Part shown: one piece after another, positions 22,743 through 30,842 of the stretch
Layout of the letters: every line of letters begins with the position of its first letter
Numbering within the stretch: position 1 is the first letter of the stretch
From: Henriciella sp.
Lineage (GTDB): Bacteria; Pseudomonadota; Alphaproteobacteria; Caulobacterales; Hyphomonadaceae
Reading direction: 5' to 3'
Assembly: GCA_013214545.1 (NCBI GenBank)
Contig: JABSQB010000002.1
Location: 131,798 to 195,797 of the forward strand
DNA: 64,000 bases
The notes under the pieces: model-generated
Told to the model about the DNA's origin: nothing
What the model saw: the letters and a program-made list of their open reading frames with translations, nothing else
The model's database searches: none
Translations under genes and position numbers: made by a program

Positions 22743-22766
22743 GTTCGCCGCCTCCCGAATCAATAA

Positions 22767-22792
22767 CCCCGCCCAACATAAGCTGGACGGGG
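22767..22792 (-). terminator. Hairpin between hflC and the DUF2065 gene
   Basis: CCCCG and CGGGG plus CCA and TGG form a stem with one internal mismatch and an eight-base loop. On the minus strand it is followed by only a short T-rich run (GGTTATTG). It may reduce readthrough into the downstream genes or protect the upstream mRNA end; it is not a strong terminator. Confidence 0.35.
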
Positions 22793-22814
22793 TCGATTGG
22801 GTATGTCGGCGCGA

Positions 22815-23771
22815 TTAGCGGCGCGCAGTACCGTTCGCACGGGCGCGTTCGATGAATTCATCGCACAGGCCCAGCTGGTTCGGTCCAACCACAATCCGGG
22901 TTGGCTCCTGCTGCGAGCGCGGGCTTGAGCTCTCGGTATCGGCAGAGTCTCCGACATCACCGACGCCAAAGGCCTTCTCGCAAGCGATCAGAGCGCGTTG
23001 GAAACGGAAGAATTCCGCATCCTGCTCATACGCCACAGCGTAGATTTCGTTCCGCTGGGCATCGCCCTCACCGCGGATCTGCTCTGCTTCACGGCGGGCT
23101 TCAGCGAGGAGAACGGTCTTCTCACGGTCGGCTTCAGCGCGCACCAGTTTGGCCCGCTCGTCACCTTCAGCGCGAATTTGTTCGGCTTGTTGGTTCCGCG
23201 TTGCGGCCATCCGGTCGAACACACGCTGCGACACGTCTGGCGGCAGATCCACGCGCTTGATCCGGACATCGATAATATCAATACCGCGGCCGGCGATCGC
23301 CGTGCTCAGGCTTTCGCGGATTTCATCCATCAGCTCTGACCGCTGACCAGAGATGATCTCTTCCGGCAGCTGGCTACCGAGCGCGTTACGGATCGCGGTA
23401 TCGGTGAAGCGCAGAAGCTGGTTCTGTGCTTCCCGCTGCGTGCCCAAACGCTGATAGAACGCGAGCGGTTCAGAAATCCGCCAGCGCACAAAGGCGTCGA
23501 CGATCAGCTGTTCCTGGTTCGATGCGAAGACTTCAATATCTGGCACATCAAGACCGAGATTGCGCTTGTCATAAGTGACAACCGACTGAACGAACGGGAT
23601 CTTGAACTTGAGACCCGCTTCGTCTGCGCCAGGCTCGTTATAGGCTTCAACCGCGCGACCAACTTGCAGCACCAGTGATTGCTGACGCTGGTCGACGATG
23701 AAGAAGGAGTTGAGCAGCGCGATGATCGCGCCAAACACAACGACAATGCCGAGAATTCCAAACGGTTTCAT
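22815..23771 (-). CDS. hflC: HflC, SPFH/band-7 regulator of FtsH
   Basis: The 318-residue membrane protein has one N-terminal transmembrane helix (GIVVVFGAIIALLNSFFIV) followed by a band-7 domain (QQSLVLQVGRAV to VFDRMAATRNQQAEQIRAEG) and a long helix rich in Glu, Ala and Arg. With HflK it forms the HflKC complex that surrounds the FtsH protease. Its ATG is two bases from the hflK stop. The C-terminal tail after about residue 250 is Ser/Glu-rich. Confidence 0.95.
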   Translation of the reverse strand: MKPFGILGIVVVFGAIIALLNSFFIVDQRQQSLVLQVGRAVEAYNEPGADEAGLKFKIPFVQSVVTYDKRNLGLDVPDIEVFASNQEQLIVDAFVRWRISEPLAFYQRLGTQREAQNQLLRFTDTAIRNALGSQLPEEIISGQRSELMDEIRESLSTAIAGRGIDIIDVRIKRVDLPPDVSQRVFDRMAATRNQQAEQIRAEGDERAKLVRAEADREKTVLLAEARREAEQIRGEGDAQRNEIYAVAYEQDAEFFRFQRALIACEKAFGVGDVGDSADTESSSPRSQQEPTRIVVGPNQLGLCDEFIERARANGTARR

Positions 23772-23773
23772 GT

Positions 23774-24910
23774 CTAGTTCCCTCCCCGGTTCACGCGATC
23801 CAGCGGCAGGTAAGGTACTGCGCCGGAATCACTGTCGAGAATGAGTTTATCGGTACGGTTCAGAACCCGCTCCATGGTCTCGAGATACATACGCTCACGC
23901 GTCACCTGAGGCGCTTTGCGATACTCTGCGAGGATCTGGCTAAAGCGATCGGCCTGACCGGTCGCATCGGCAATCACCTGATCGCGATAGGCTTGTGCGC
24001 GTTGCAGGATCTGCTGAGCTTCACCACGAGCCCGCGGAACAATGTCATTGGCGTAGCGATTGGCTTCCTGAACCAGACGCTCAGCATCCTGACCGGCATT
24101 GATAACGTCAATGAAGTCGGCGCGGACCGGCGCAGGGGCCAGGGCTTCCTGGATCTCGACGTTCTCGATGTTCACACCGGCGCCGTAATCAGACAGCAGG
24201 ACCTGCAGCTGTTCACGCACCGTCGCAGCGATCTCACCACGGCCAGTGGTCAGCACCGCGTCGAGGGTCGACTTGCCGACCACTTCGCGCATGACGCTCT
24301 CGGCTGCCGCTTTGACCAGCGGGGTGCCATTATCAATGTTCAGAATGAAGTTTTCCGGGTTCTCGGCATCATAGTACCAGAACACACGGAACTGCACGTC
24401 GACGATGTTCTCGTCACCCGTCAGCATCAGGCTCTCGCCCTGATTGATCCCGACCTGAGTTTCCTGTTGGCGCTCAGAGGGCAGAATCTCGTGCGTTTCG
24501 ATTGGGGCTGGCAAATGCACATGAAAGCCCGGAGTGAAGTTCTTTTGATACTGACCGAAGCGGAAGACCGCTGCCCGCTCGCCTTCGTCGACGATTACGA
24601 CGCCAGTGGCGAGCCAGGCGACCAGCGCCACAACGCCGAGCACCAGGAAGCCGCCAGGACCGAGGCTTGGCCCGCGTCGTCCACCTCCGCCTCCGCCGCG
24701 TCCACGGCGAGAGAATCGTTCCTGCATTTTGCGCATCTGTTCTTCGATATCAGGGCCACCGCCGCCTTGGCCGCCGCCACCTCCGCCGGGTCGACCCCAG
24801 GGCGAACCGCCATCGCCGTTGCCGCCGCCGCCCGAGCCACCGCTGCCCCAGGGGCCGCCATTGGCTTTGGGAGGCTCGTCGCCATTTCCACTATTGTCGT
24901 TCCAGGGCAT
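23774..24910 (-). CDS. hflK: HflK, SPFH/band-7 regulator of FtsH
   Basis: The 378-residue protein starts with a long Gly/Pro/Asn-rich, low-complexity segment (about 70 residues), followed by a transmembrane helix (FLVLGVVALVAWLATGVVIV) and a band-7 domain with the FTPGFHVHLPAPIET motif. The ATG at 24910 follows AAGGAGGGGCA; a GTG seven codons upstream is less likely. It is the first gene of hflK-hflC-DUF2065-protease and is divergent from mrp, with about 92 bases between them for both promoters. The Gly-rich N-terminus is usual for HflK. Confidence 0.95.
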   Translation of the reverse strand: MPWNDNSGNGDEPPKANGGPWGSGGSGGGGNGDGGSPWGRPGGGGGGQGGGGPDIEEQMRKMQERFSRRGRGGGGGGRRGPSLGPGGFLVLGVVALVAWLATGVVIVDEGERAAVFRFGQYQKNFTPGFHVHLPAPIETHEILPSERQQETQVGINQGESLMLTGDENIVDVQFRVFWYYDAENPENFILNIDNGTPLVKAAAESVMREVVGKSTLDAVLTTGRGEIAATVREQLQVLLSDYGAGVNIENVEIQEALAPAPVRADFIDVINAGQDAERLVQEANRYANDIVPRARGEAQQILQRAQAYRDQVIADATGQADRFSQILAEYRKAPQVTRERMYLETMERVLNRTDKLILDSDSGAVPYLPLDRVNRGGN

Positions 24911-25002
24911 TGCCCCTCCTTTTCCTGTCACCAGTTGACTGGCTTTTTGACTCTATGGTGCCTATTTGCGTTCGAAAGGCCTCTGCATCAAGGACATAGC
25001 CC

Positions 25003-26190
25003 ATGTTTTGGGACAAGAAAGACCAGAAAACACTCTCAGATGACGCCGTGACGCAGGCCCTTGGCGCGCCCGACTGGCTCTCAGGGGTCCGCGTCGCCGA
25101 AAATGGCCGTGTGACTTTGATCATTGAAGCCGACCCAAATGACATGGAACGGGCTGAAACGCTGAAGATCGAAGCCGAGGCCCGGGCGATGAGCATTGAA
25201 GGTGTGACCGAGGTGCAAGCCGTCCTGACCGCTCAGCGCGCGCCGGGCGAAACACCGCCTGCTCCAGCGCCGAAACCCAGCGGCCTCACTACGCATGCGA
25301 GCCCCCGCCGTGTCCGCAAAGGCGCGCGCTTGTCCGAGGAAGCTGTCAGCCAAGGTCAGCCGCAGCAATCGGCGCAAATCGCGCCGATCCCGGGCATCTC
25401 GCGCATTCTCGTTGTCGCCAGCGCCAAAGGCGGGGTCGGCAAGTCGACGGTCTCGGTCAATCTGGCGGCGAGCTTTGCCAAACAGGGTCTCCGCGTAGGC
25501 CTACTCGATGCCGACATTTACGGCCCGTCCATCCCGACCATGCTTGGCGTTGCTGATGCGAGCCCCAGCCCGCATCCGGACAATAAGCTGCTGCCCGTCT
25601 CAGCCCACGGGATCGAGACCCTGTCGATCGGCTATCTGACCGACCCAGACTCGCCGATGATCTGGCGCGGGCCGATCGTGCAGTCGGCGATCACGCAAAT
25701 GCTGAACGACGCCATCTGGGGCACGCCGGACAATCCGCTCGACCTCTTGATCATCGACACTCCGCCCGGCACCGGTGAGGCGCAGCTCACCCTCGCTCAG
25801 CGCGTGCCGGTCACGGCTGCCGTGATCGTCACCACGCCGCAGGAAGTCGCCCTCGCCGACGTCCGCAGGGGCGCTGCTATGTTCGCCAAGACGCACGTTC
25901 CCGTGCTTGGCATTGTCGAGACGATGAGCTGGTTTGAAGATCCGGCCGGCAATCGCCACCCGATCATGGGTGAAGGCGGCGGGGAGAAAATGGCGCAGGC
26001 ACTCGGGCTGCCATTGATCGCTCAAATCCCGATGCTTCAGTCAATTCGCGAAGGCGGCGATGCGGGCGAACCTGCAGCAAACACTGAAGGTCCAGCCGCG
26101 GAGTTGTTCACAGAGCTTGCCCGCGAAGTAGCGCTGTCTCTCGACGCGCTGGAGACCAAACCGGCGCCAAAAATCATCTTCGAAGAATAA
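25003..26190 (+). CDS. mrp: Mrp/NBP35-family iron-sulfur carrier ATPase
   Basis: The 395-residue protein has an N-terminal FSCA/DUF59 domain (residues about 10-85), a Pro/Arg-rich linker and a P-loop ATPase domain with A-K-G-G-V-G-K-S-T, LLDADIYGPSIPTML and LLIIDTPPGTGEAQLTL. Mrp carries Fe-S clusters to target apoproteins. The C-terminal CxxC pair of classical Mrp is missing: the equivalent segment reads MSWFEDPAGNRHPIMGEGGG, as in several alphaproteobacterial members. It is divergent from hflK. Confidence 0.92.
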   Translation: MFWDKKDQKTLSDDAVTQALGAPDWLSGVRVAENGRVTLIIEADPNDMERAETLKIEAEARAMSIEGVTEVQAVLTAQRAPGETPPAPAPKPSGLTTHASPRRVRKGARLSEEAVSQGQPQQSAQIAPIPGISRILVVASAKGGVGKSTVSVNLAASFAKQGLRVGLLDADIYGPSIPTMLGVADASPSPHPDNKLLPVSAHGIETLSIGYLTDPDSPMIWRGPIVQSAITQMLNDAIWGTPDNPLDLLIIDTPPGTGEAQLTLAQRVPVTAAVIVTTPQEVALADVRRGAAMFAKTHVPVLGIVETMSWFEDPAGNRHPIMGEGGGEKMAQALGLPLIAQIPMLQSIREGGDAGEPAANTEGPAAELFTELAREVALSLDALETKPAPKIIFEE

Positions 26191-26271
26191 TCACGGATCG
26201 ATCAAATTTCATCGATCCATTGAACGCAGATTTCGGACTTTTCCTGTAGCACATATTGCAGGGACCGAGAT

Positions 26272-27042
26272 ATGCTGAGTACTTCTTCACGCCTCCATAC
26301 GATTGTTTACGCCGTCTTGATGTCGGTGGTGCTGATTTGCGCAACCGTGCATTTCACGGCGCTGATCGCGCCATATCTGGAAGAACGGAACGTCAATACG
26401 GCGATCCTGACCTCGGCCATCGCGTCGTGTGTGTTGGCCCCGCCAGCTTCAATCCTGATGGCGCTGTATTCGAGCAAGCTGATCAGCGTTCAGGAACAGT
26501 TGCACGAACTGGCAACCACCGATCCTCTGACAAGCCTGCTTAATCGCCGCGCCTTTGCCCACCGCTATGAGCGCGAGGCGGCTCGCTATGATCGCACCAA
26601 TCGCCCAATTTCACTGCTGCTGATCGATCTCGATTACTTCAAGCTGATCAATGACAAATATGGCCATGCAGGCGGCGATGAAGCGTTGCGCATCCTGGCC
26701 GATCATTTGCGCGCCACAAGCCGCTTTGGCACGGACGATGTTGCCCGCTGGGGCGGTGAGGAATTTGCCATCCTGCTGTCTGATACCGGTCACCAGTCTG
26801 CGGTTCGCGTGGCTGAGCGCTTGCGACGTCAGATCGAGACGCTGAAGGTCAAGTTCAACGACCATCAGATCCACCTGGAAGCCAGTATCGGCGTCATAGC
26901 CTGCCGTAAGCGCGAAACGCTCGAGCAGGCCATGCAACGTGTCGATCTCTGCCTGCGTCAGGCGAAATCGCAGGGCCGTAACCGGATCACCGTCTATCCG
27001 GAAGACATGCCGGTGGATGCCGAGACGGTCTCTGTCGCCTAG
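26272..27042 (+). CDS. Membrane-anchored diguanylate cyclase (GGDEF)
   Basis: The 256-residue protein has two N-terminal transmembrane helices (residues about 10-35 and 43-70), a short coiled linker and a GGDEF domain from about residue 82. The active-site motif is G-G-E-E-F at 161-165, with DPLTSLLNRRAF and LLIDLDYFKLINDKYGH as usual, so c-di-GMP synthesis is expected. The inhibitory I-site is degenerate: the Arg of RxxD is Phe152. No sensory domain is visible apart from the membrane part. RBS-like AGGGA precedes the ATG. Confidence 0.92.
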   Translation: MLSTSSRLHTIVYAVLMSVVLICATVHFTALIAPYLEERNVNTAILTSAIASCVLAPPASILMALYSSKLISVQEQLHELATTDPLTSLLNRRAFAHRYEREAARYDRTNRPISLLLIDLDYFKLINDKYGHAGGDEALRILADHLRATSRFGTDDVARWGGEEFAILLSDTGHQSAVRVAERLRRQIETLKVKFNDHQIHLEASIGVIACRKRETLEQAMQRVDLCLRQAKSQGRNRITVYPEDMPVDAETVSVA

Positions 27043-27200
27043 GGCCAAGTAAGCCCCTTCGAGGCTTCCTCTCCAGAATTTGATCCAGCGGGCGGGCCGC
27101 GAACGGATTCTTTTCTTCTCAGCTTTGATTTGACTCGGTACTCATGATGCGGGCGCGCTCGATTGAGTGCGTCAGGGATCAGGGATGAAGGGAGCGCCCA

Positions 27201-27695
27201 ATGTTAAATCTACTATCTCGGACCTGGGTCATGGTGGGCATGTTCGTGGCCATGATGGCCATTGGATACTCGTTTTCTTTCGTCCAGACTGCGGCCGGTG
27301 GCCCATTGCTGGACATGATCGGCACCGGCGCTGAAGCGAAAGCCCGCCTGGCTGAGATGAGCGCGGACCAAAAGACCGCTCATTTCTGGGGCACCGTCCT
27401 CAATGACACCGCCTATCCGCTTGCCTATGGCGGGTTGTTTGCCGGTCTCATCTGGCGCTTAGCGGGCACGCTCCGGCGCTGGCTGGTCATTCCGGCCCTC
27501 GCGGTCATCGTCGCCGACCTGGCTGAGAACACGACCCAGGCCATGGCGCTTGCAGGCAATGAGTCCCTGATCGGATTGAAGGACGTCCTGACGCCTTTGA
27601 AGTTCGGTCTGTTCTTTCTGGCGGCGATCATGGTGCTGATCAGCGTTGGGCTGGGCATTGCCCGCCGCATGAAGAAGGCTGCGCCTGAGGCCTAG
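27201..27695 (+). CDS. Unknown four-helix membrane protein
   Basis: A 164-residue protein with about four hydrophobic helices (residues 8-30, 70-88, 93-112 and 130-155), a short amphipathic loop after helix one, and a basic C-terminus (ARRMKKAAPEA). AAGGGAG lies upstream of the ATG. I do not recognise a family. Its TAG stop shares the bases CTAG with the convergent lipoprotein gene. Confidence 0.72.
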   Translation: MLNLLSRTWVMVGMFVAMMAIGYSFSFVQTAAGGPLLDMIGTGAEAKARLAEMSADQKTAHFWGTVLNDTAYPLAYGGLFAGLIWRLAGTLRRWLVIPALAVIVADLAENTTQAMALAGNESLIGLKDVLTPLKFGLFFLAAIMVLISVGLGIARRMKKAAPEA

Positions 27696-28252
27696 TCGGC
27701 GCCGCCTTCTTCCCACCAGGCCTCATCAGCGAATTCATCAAGATAGGCGGTGCGGAACGTTGCCGTGAGCGTTTGCAGGTCGGGCGCCCGGCACTCCCTG
27801 CCCCAACCCGCACCGATTTGCCCGCCGGCTGCGAGAAAGCCCGCCAGCTCATCTTCCGACAAGGCATCACACGTCACCAGAGCGAGTTCCATATCGGCTG
27901 GGCCCTCGTCTTCCGCCATCGTTCGGCGGGCGACCAGATAAGAGAAGGCATCGTCTTCCGTATCGTGGGCTTCGAGTAAGTAGATCTGGCGTCCATCCAC
28001 CTGAACCAAGGGAATGAACCGCGCCGCGCCGGTCTGATCTGGCCCAGCCTCTGGCGCCGTCACATAGGTATCGCCTTCTACGCGCATCTCTACGCAGTTA
28101 TTGGGACCGTCGGGACAAAGGGTCAGGCCGTGATCGACCGGCAATACTGCCTCGCCTTCGGGAATGAGCGACTCCTCAGAAACGTAACAGGCTGTCAGCA
28201 GGCTTATCGCCCCCAACTGCATCGACACGCGCAGGCCCTGGTGCAGGTTCAT
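27692..28252 (-). CDS. Unknown lipoprotein
   Basis: The 186-residue product has a lipoprotein signal with lipobox L-L-T-A-C at Cys22, then an acidic, mostly beta-like globular part with four further Cys. Trp-Trp-Glu-Glu occurs near the end. No catalytic motif is visible. AGGACGAG upstream of the ATG may serve as ribosome binding site. The stop is interlocked with the convergent membrane protein gene. Function is unknown. Confidence 0.72.
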   Translation of the reverse strand: MNLHQGLRVSMQLGAISLLTACYVSEESLIPEGEAVLPVDHGLTLCPDGPNNCVEMRVEGDTYVTAPEAGPDQTGAARFIPLVQVDGRQIYLLEAHDTEDDAFSYLVARRTMAEDEGPADMELALVTCDALSEDELAGFLAAGGQIGAGWGRECRAPDLQTLTATFRTAYLDEFADEAWWEEGGAD

Positions 28253-28344
28253 CTCGTCCTCCCTCGATCACTCGAATGCAGAGCATCCTGCGAAATGAGG
28301 TCAAGATTGAGGCCGCGGCAGGGCGCATCGGCCGTCACCAAGAG

Positions 28345-28374
28345 AAAAGCGGTCTCGTTTCGGAGACCGCTTTT
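28345..28374 (-). terminator. Strong terminator after the TacA-like gene
   Basis: AAAAGCGGTCTC and GAGACCGCTTTT are perfect complements (12 pairs) around a six-base loop. On the minus strand the stem ends in TTTT followed by CTCTT. It lies 27 bases beyond the stop of the sigma-54 activator. The stem is symmetric, so it could also act on plus-strand transcripts. Confidence 0.88.
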
Positions 28375-28400
28375 CCGGATTTCTTGTTTAAGGAGCGGGC

Positions 28401-29852
28401 TTAGCTTGCTTCCTTCTTGGCGTCGCTCTCAAGACCGTATTCGCGAACTTTGCGATACAGGGTTGAGCGACCAATGCCGAGACGGCGCGAAACTTCGCTC
28501 ATATGTCCCGCATAATGCTCGATCGCGTAGGCGATGAGGTCACGCTCGACATCTGACAAGCTGCGGACTTCGCCATCTTCGACGACAGCCACCGGCCCTG
28601 CCCCCATGGCCGGGGCTGCGTCATTCGCAACCTTGGGCTGCGCAGGCACTTCTGGAAGCGATGCGATCTCTGGCATCACGCCGCTGATTTGCGGGAAATC
28701 GTGTGGCTGCAAATGCTCGCCTTCACACAGGATCACAGCGCGGAACACGGCATTCTCCAGCTGACGGACATTGCCGGGCCAGTCGAAAGCGGTGAGCATT
28801 TTCAGCGTATCGTCTGCGGCGCCGACAATGCGCGTCCCCTCAGAGGCGTTGAAGCGACCGATAAAGTGATCGACCAGCGCCGGAATGTCCTCCACACGCT
28901 CGCGCAGGCTTGGCATTTCAACAGGATAAACGTTGAGGCGGTAGAACAGATCTTCGCGGAATGCGCCTTCCTTGACGCGCTGCGCCAGATCGCGGTTCGT
29001 TGCAGAGATGATGCGAACGTCGACTTTGACCGGGCGACGCGCGCCAACCGGATCGACTTCACCTTCTTGCAGCGCGCGCAGCAGTTTGACCTGCATATCG
29101 AGCGGCAGTTCGCCAACTTCGTCCAGGAACAGCGTGCCGCCATCGGCTTCAACGAATTTACCTGGCGAGCGAGACACAGCGCCGGTAAACGCGCCCTTCT
29201 CATGTCCAAAAAGGATGCTCTCAACCAGATTTTCCGGGATGGCGCCGCAATTGACCGAGATAAACGGCTTGCCGGCGCGATCTGAGGCGCCCTGGATGCA
29301 GCGGGCGATGACTTCTTTACCGACACCGCTTTCACCCAGGATCAGAACTGGAATGTCTGAGGCCGCAGCGCGTTCGCCGAGGCGAATGACCTGACGCATG
29401 ACAGGAGCGCTGGCAATCATGTCTTCGAATCCCATACCGCCATCGGCTTTGCGGGTCAGACGCTTTACCTCGCCTGTCAGCGAAGACAGTTTCAGGGCGT
29501 TCCGGATCGAAACGACGACGCGTTCAGGACTTGCAGGCTTAACCACGAAATCGACGGCGCCGGTGCGCATCGCCGCAACAATTGTATCAATGCCGCTGGT
29601 CGCGGTCAGCATGATGACCGGCAGGTCCGGGCGACGCTCAACCAGCATTTCAAGCGTGTCCATTCCGGACAGGCCGGGCATGGTCAGATCAAGCAGAACA
29701 ACATCAGCGCCGGCATTGGCGTCGGTCGCAATGGCGACACCAGTTTCCCCGTCAGGCGCAGTCCGACAGGCAAACCCCGCTTTTTCAACCGCTGCTGTCA
29801 GCAGGCGGCGCTGGGTTGGATCATCATCGATAACCAGAACGGTCTTTGCCAT
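28401..29852 (-). CDS. tacA: Sigma-54-dependent response regulator, TacA-like
   Basis: The 483-residue NtrC-type regulator starts with a receiver domain: acidic pocket Asp10/Asp11, phosphorylation site Asp55 and Lys105. An AAA+ domain follows with Walker A G-E-S-G-V-G-K-E (173-180), the sigma-54 contact loop G-A-F-T-G-A (220-225) and Walker B LFLDE. A Fis-type HTH (SEVSRRLGIGRSTLYRKVREY) ends it. The N-terminus MAKTVLVIDDDPTQRRLL and overall layout resemble Caulobacter TacA, which controls stalk and polar genes; that functional match is inferred. rpoN lies at 57.8 kb. No kinase gene is adjacent. Confidence 0.85.
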   Translation of the reverse strand: MAKTVLVIDDDPTQRRLLTAAVEKAGFACRTAPDGETGVAIATDANAGADVVLLDLTMPGLSGMDTLEMLVERRPDLPVIMLTATSGIDTIVAAMRTGAVDFVVKPASPERVVVSIRNALKLSSLTGEVKRLTRKADGGMGFEDMIASAPVMRQVIRLGERAAASDIPVLILGESGVGKEVIARCIQGASDRAGKPFISVNCGAIPENLVESILFGHEKGAFTGAVSRSPGKFVEADGGTLFLDEVGELPLDMQVKLLRALQEGEVDPVGARRPVKVDVRIISATNRDLAQRVKEGAFREDLFYRLNVYPVEMPSLRERVEDIPALVDHFIGRFNASEGTRIVGAADDTLKMLTAFDWPGNVRQLENAVFRAVILCEGEHLQPHDFPQISGVMPEIASLPEVPAQPKVANDAAPAMGAGPVAVVEDGEVRSLSDVERDLIAYAIEHYAGHMSEVSRRLGIGRSTLYRKVREYGLESDAKKEAS

Positions 29853-29967
29853 TTTTTATCCCTCATCTGCACCTCTCGAGGCGGCGCGTGGTTCATTACG
29901 CTACGCCCCGTTATGGCACATAGAGATGAGGTTATGGTTCAGCTGATCGCTTGAATTTTATCGAATT

Positions 29968-30747
29968 TTATCCGATTTCGGCCGCCGATTTGAAGACACG
30001 CTCGCGCCAGCCTGAACGATCGAACGGGCGCCAATCGCCTTCGGGCTGGGCCAAACGGTCGGCCACAGCAACCATGACCAGCGGGTTCACACCGAGACCA
30101 ACATGGCTGGCCGGAACGACAATATTCTCGGTCTGATGCCCTTTGCTTGGACACTGTACAGAGCCGCGCCAAGAGACGATGCCGTCCGTTTTTGTCAGGA
30201 TGGATGTGGTCGGCACCGGCGGCGCTTCAGCAAGGTCGGTATAGCGACCTTCGCGTTCAGGCGCCGTTTGCTTGCCATTGATCGCCTCAAACAGGCGCGA
30301 TGGCGCGGCATGGCGTCGGTCATTGGTAATCGGGCTGCCGAGTGAGATTACTATGCGGACAATATCGGGATGCATCTTGGCCAACTCGCGCGCAAACACG
30401 CCGCCAAGGCTCCAGCCAACGATAGAGAGCTTCTCGCCATGGTCTGCATAGATCTGTTCGACCAGATCCGACATTTCGCGTTCACGGGTTTCGTTGAATT
30501 TGACGTTTCGGCCGAGGCCCCAGCCATAAGACTGATAGCCTAGATCATCGAACAATCGCCGCATCGGCTTGGTCGACCGGTCGCTCGCCATGAACCCTGG
30601 CAGGACCAGTACGGGGTGCCCGTCGCCCTTTGGCAGGTTTCTCATGCGGTTCCGGAATAAGCCGAACGCACCAAACTCGAGAATCGCCCGCCCTTCTGTC
30701 AAAGTCCAGAATGGATGTGGCGGTCTCGCCAGCGTTGCAGCAACCAT
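29968..30747 (-). CDS. Alpha/beta hydrolase, lipase-like
   Basis: The 259-residue hydrolase carries an oxyanion-hole strand VLVLPGFMAS, the nucleophile elbow G-W-S-L-G-G with the catalytic Ser, an Asp in LTKTDGIVSW and a His in VPASHVGLG. No signal peptide is visible. It lies downstream of the WS/DGAT gene on the same strand (95-base gap). A paralogue at 48888-49604 shares layout and most motifs. Activity on neutral lipids or esters is plausible from the fold and neighbour; substrate is unknown. Confidence 0.85.
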   Translation of the reverse strand: MVAATLARPPHPFWTLTEGRAILEFGAFGLFRNRMRNLPKGDGHPVLVLPGFMASDRSTKPMRRLFDDLGYQSYGWGLGRNVKFNETREREMSDLVEQIYADHGEKLSIVGWSLGGVFARELAKMHPDIVRIVISLGSPITNDRRHAAPSRLFEAINGKQTAPEREGRYTDLAEAPPVPTTSILTKTDGIVSWRGSVQCPSKGHQTENIVVPASHVGLGVNPLVMVAVADRLAQPEGDWRPFDRSGWRERVFKSAAEIG

Positions 30748-30781
30748 GTTTTAGCCTCCCGTCTGCCGCTTTTTGCGGTCT

Positions 30782-30812
30782 GATACACCACCATGGGTGG
30801 TATTTATGTATC
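30782..30812. promoter_or_regulatory. Nested inverted repeat between WS/DGAT and hydrolase genes
   Basis: ACCACC-ATG-GGTGGT (30787-30801) is a perfect 6-3-6 inverted repeat, flanked by GATAC and GTATC on the outside with a six-base bulge. It lies in the 95-base gap upstream of the lipase-like gene. It could be an operator for a dimeric regulator or an RNA hairpin; neither can be decided from sequence. Confidence 0.35.
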
Positions 30813-30842
30813 TGACAAGACTAGAAAATGATGCCTAATTGC

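Noticed and set aside
29914-29931. TGGCAC resembling a sigma-54 -24 element near the TacA-like gene
   Set aside because: The matching -12 element (TTGCA) is missing and the orientation faces away from the gene.
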